A stretch of DNA of 53,453 nucleotides from contig JAUYOW010000329.1 in assembly GCA_030697825.1 (NCBI GenBank), positions 1 to 53,453 of the forward strand, in the 5' to 3' direction. The notes under the pieces are model-generated. The model was not told the origin of the DNA. It saw nothing but the letters and a program-made list of their open reading frames with translations, and made no database searches. Position numbers and translations under genes: made by a program. Shown here in pieces: positions 52,024-53,453 of the stretch. The stretch comes from Gemmatimonadales bacterium (lineage in GTDB: Bacteria; Gemmatimonadota; Gemmatimonadetes; Gemmatimonadales; JACORV01). The stretch's first letter is position 1. Every line of letters begins with the position of its first letter.

Positions 52024-53070
52024 ATGGCGCGGCGGCGTCTGTTGGCGATCGTGGCGATGGGTGCGGGGCTCTGCGGCTTGGCCGGTTGCGGCAAGTCGTC
52101 CGGCGATGCGGTGTGCCGCGACGGAGAGGCCACGGAGACGGGGCTCCGCGTGACCGCGGGCACCGACGAGTACTTCTACGCGGTGGACGGCGGCGGCCGT
52201 CAGGTGGGATACCAGCGCGCCGGTCAGGTCCTCGCGCTCCCGCCCGGCGACTACCGGGTCAAGATCAACAACTCGCAGAGGGGCGTTACCGTGCGGGCGG
52301 GGCGCGTCACCACGTGCACGGCGGGCGACGTCCGGGTGACCGGCGGCACCGACGCCTACTTCTACATCCTGGACACCCTCGGCACCCAGCTCTCGTACCA
52401 GAGGATCGGCGGGCTCCTGTCCGTGCTGCCGGGCCGCTACCTGGTCAAGGTGAACAACTCCCGATCGGGCTTCGAGGTGCACGGCGGCGACACCGTTACG
52501 CTGCCGGCGGGCACGGTGTCGGTGGCCGGCACCACGGACGAGTACTACTACGTCCTTGACACGCTGGGAACTCAGCTTGCCTACGAGAGACTGGGGCGGC
52601 TGCTCGACGTGTTCCCGGGCGGGTACGTCCTCAAGCTGAATAACGCCACCGCGCGGACCGCCGTGAGCGCGTCCGACACCATGATGCTTCGCTCGGGGAC
52701 GCTGTCGGCCCTGGGGACCACCGACGAGTATTACTACGTCCTGGACACGGCGGGGACGCAACTGGGTTACGCCCGGCTCGGGAGCGCGACCTCGTACCTT
52801 CCAGGGCGGTATCGAGTGAAGGTCAATAACGCGGATACCCTGGTTGCCGTGCCTGCGGACAGCTCTACCCGAGTCGCAACCGGGACCGTGGTCGTGCATG
52901 GGGCCGGCACGGAGTATTACTACGTCAACGACGCGACCGGCCGACAGCTGAGCTACAGCCGTCTCGGCGCGCCCCTGGCGCTCCTGCCCGGCAGCTACTC
53001 GGTCAAACTGGGCCAGCGCATGACCACCGTGAGCGTCGCGGCCGGCGCCACGGTGATCGCGCGGCCGTGA
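52024..53070 (+). CDS. Lipoprotein built of five 62-residue repeats
   Basis: 348 residues from the ATG at 52024 with GAGGAGG upstream. Signal peptide with lipobox LAGC (Cys22). Residues 40-348 are five tandem repeats: 40-100 (61 aa), 101-162, 163-224, 225-286 and 287-348. Consensus start GTVxVxGTTDEYYYVLDT, then GTQLxYxRLG and a closing LPGRYxVKVNN. The end of each unit resembles PEGA-type beta-sandwich repeats (PGxYxVKV). Aromatic EYYYV clusters recur in each. No enzyme motif is seen; a structural, adhesive or glycan-binding cell-surface role is possible but unproven. No family recognised. The next gene converges from the right. Confidence 0.82.
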   Translation: MARRRLLAIVAMGAGLCGLAGCGKSSGDAVCRDGEATETGLRVTAGTDEYFYAVDGGGRQVGYQRAGQVLALPPGDYRVKINNSQRGVTVRAGRVTTCTAGDVRVTGGTDAYFYILDTLGTQLSYQRIGGLLSVLPGRYLVKVNNSRSGFEVHGGDTVTLPAGTVSVAGTTDEYYYVLDTLGTQLAYERLGRLLDVFPGGYVLKLNNATARTAVSASDTMMLRSGTLSALGTTDEYYYVLDTAGTQLGYARLGSATSYLPGRYRVKVNNADTLVAVPADSSTRVATGTVVVHGAGTEYYYVNDATGRQLSYSRLGAPLALLPGSYSVKLGQRMTTVSVAAGATVIARP

Positions 53071-53127
53071 GACTCGCCGTAGACCCGGGTGCGCAAACGC
53101 GTCGGACGCCCTGAGTCGGATGAGCGG

Positions 53128-53453
53128 CTAGCGGAATTGGATCGAGAGGACCGGGTGCAGCTCGATGAAGTTGGGGGCCGCACCGGTCTGGCCGTGGTTC
53201 CGATCGAAGAACCCGACGCCGGTCACGATCGCGACCGCCTCCTCTGATCGATCGGGATCGTTGACCCAGGTCTCGAACGCCTGACGGGCCCGCGCATACC
53301 GTTCGGCGAACCCCGATCGGCAGGAACCCGAGCATTCCGGGTCGCGGATCTCGGCGATCATCGTGGCCGAGCGGTCTTGAAGCCCCCCCCTCGCGCAACC
53401 AGAATCAAGATGGCGTGACGGCGCGGACGTGGCGATGCGGCGCCTCGCGCGGC
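53128..53453 (-). CDS. C-terminal part of an unnamed protein with TGVGFFDxxHGQTGxAPN motif (partial)
   Basis: The frame stays open to the right edge of the window, so the start lies outside or was lost by a frameshift in a run of eight C at 53383-53390. A 77-codon stretch from an internal ATG at 53361 reads ARARQAFETWVNDPD, IVTGVGFFDRNHGQTGAAPN and FIELHPVLSIQFR. The last two segments match a motif I remember from several exported uncharacterised proteins (HGQTG.APN.IELHPVL), but I cannot name the family. It converges with the repeat lipoprotein. Confidence 0.5.
   Translation of the reverse strand, partial: RARRRIATSAPSRHLDSGCARGGLQDRSATMIAEIRDPECSGSCRSGFAERYARARQAFETWVNDPDRSEEAVAIVTGVGFFDRNHGQTGAAPNFIELHPVLSIQFR

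Overview
This is a gene-dense, GC-rich bacterial window. An outer-membrane machinery (porin-like barrel, BamA-type barrel, Mla-type lipid transport, several lipoproteins) indicates a diderm. The mix of families (PafA-like phosphatase, nucleotide-transporter/HEAT/cNMP fusion, many overlapping start/stop codons, soil-type peptidases) fits a Gemmatimonadota-like bacterium. That assignment is inference, because the window has no rRNA and I could not run a marker-gene search.

Layout. 1-1955 (+): the nearly complete 3' part of a type II NADH dehydrogenase and a DUF1707/LiaF-like protein. 2078-9593 (-): a coupled run of a K/E-tailed small protein, a PilT-type ATPase with an extra N-terminal domain, a hybrid histidine kinase, a porin-like barrel and an S9 peptidase. 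9712-19832 (-): the metabolic centrepiece, an Mvh-type group 3 [NiFe] hydrogenase (MvhADG) with a heterodisulfide reductase (HdrABC). Its HdrA carries a GltD-like FAD/NAD(P)H module inside the chain. The operon ends in the maturation genes hycI-like, hypA, hypB and a 38-codon stump of hypF. A ferritin-like protein leads it, and a cyclic 2,3-diphosphoglycerate synthetase-like GTPase lies just upstream. 21605-25797 (-): quinone oxidoreductase, nitroreductase, a HAD acid-phosphatase homologue lacking one catalytic Asp, and a PafA-like phosphatase. 25890-31923 (+): nucleotide transporter-HEAT-cNMP fusion, BamA-like barrel, and a lipoprotein with kinase-like motifs.

32063-34069 is an island unlike its surroundings. 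It has small ORFs separated by roughly 100-bp imperfect palindromes bounded by GCCTAAC and GTTAGGC/GTTAGC words, no integrase, and broken genes at its right end. I read it as an integron-cassette-like cluster without an integrase (CALIN-like).

34072-41455 holds a methyltransferase (+) and an eight-gene coupled housekeeping operon (-): rpmE, prfA, prmC, ylbF-like, tmk, ctp, tauE/safE-like and DUF2520. 41619-48540 (+): Crp/Fnr regulator, MBL hydrolase, CsgG-like protein, then an MlaE-MlaF-MlaD set whose ATPase has lost its catalytic motifs, coupled to a GAF/HD-GYP protein. 48687-51971 (+): XdhC, MocA-like cytidylyltransferase and M28 peptidase. 52024-53070 (+): a lipoprotein made of five 62-residue repeats. 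The right edge holds the C-terminal part of an unnamed protein on the minus strand.

How the parts work together. If assembled, the hydrogenase/Hdr complex would oxidise or evolve H2 and exchange electrons with ferredoxin, a thiol/disulfide-type partner and, through the GltD-like insert, possibly NAD(P)H. Several intergenic gaps hold short-unit tandem repeats (7-mer at 2041, 8-mers at 22619, 23341 and 48624). No tRNA, rRNA, CRISPR array, prophage or complete insertion sequence was seen.
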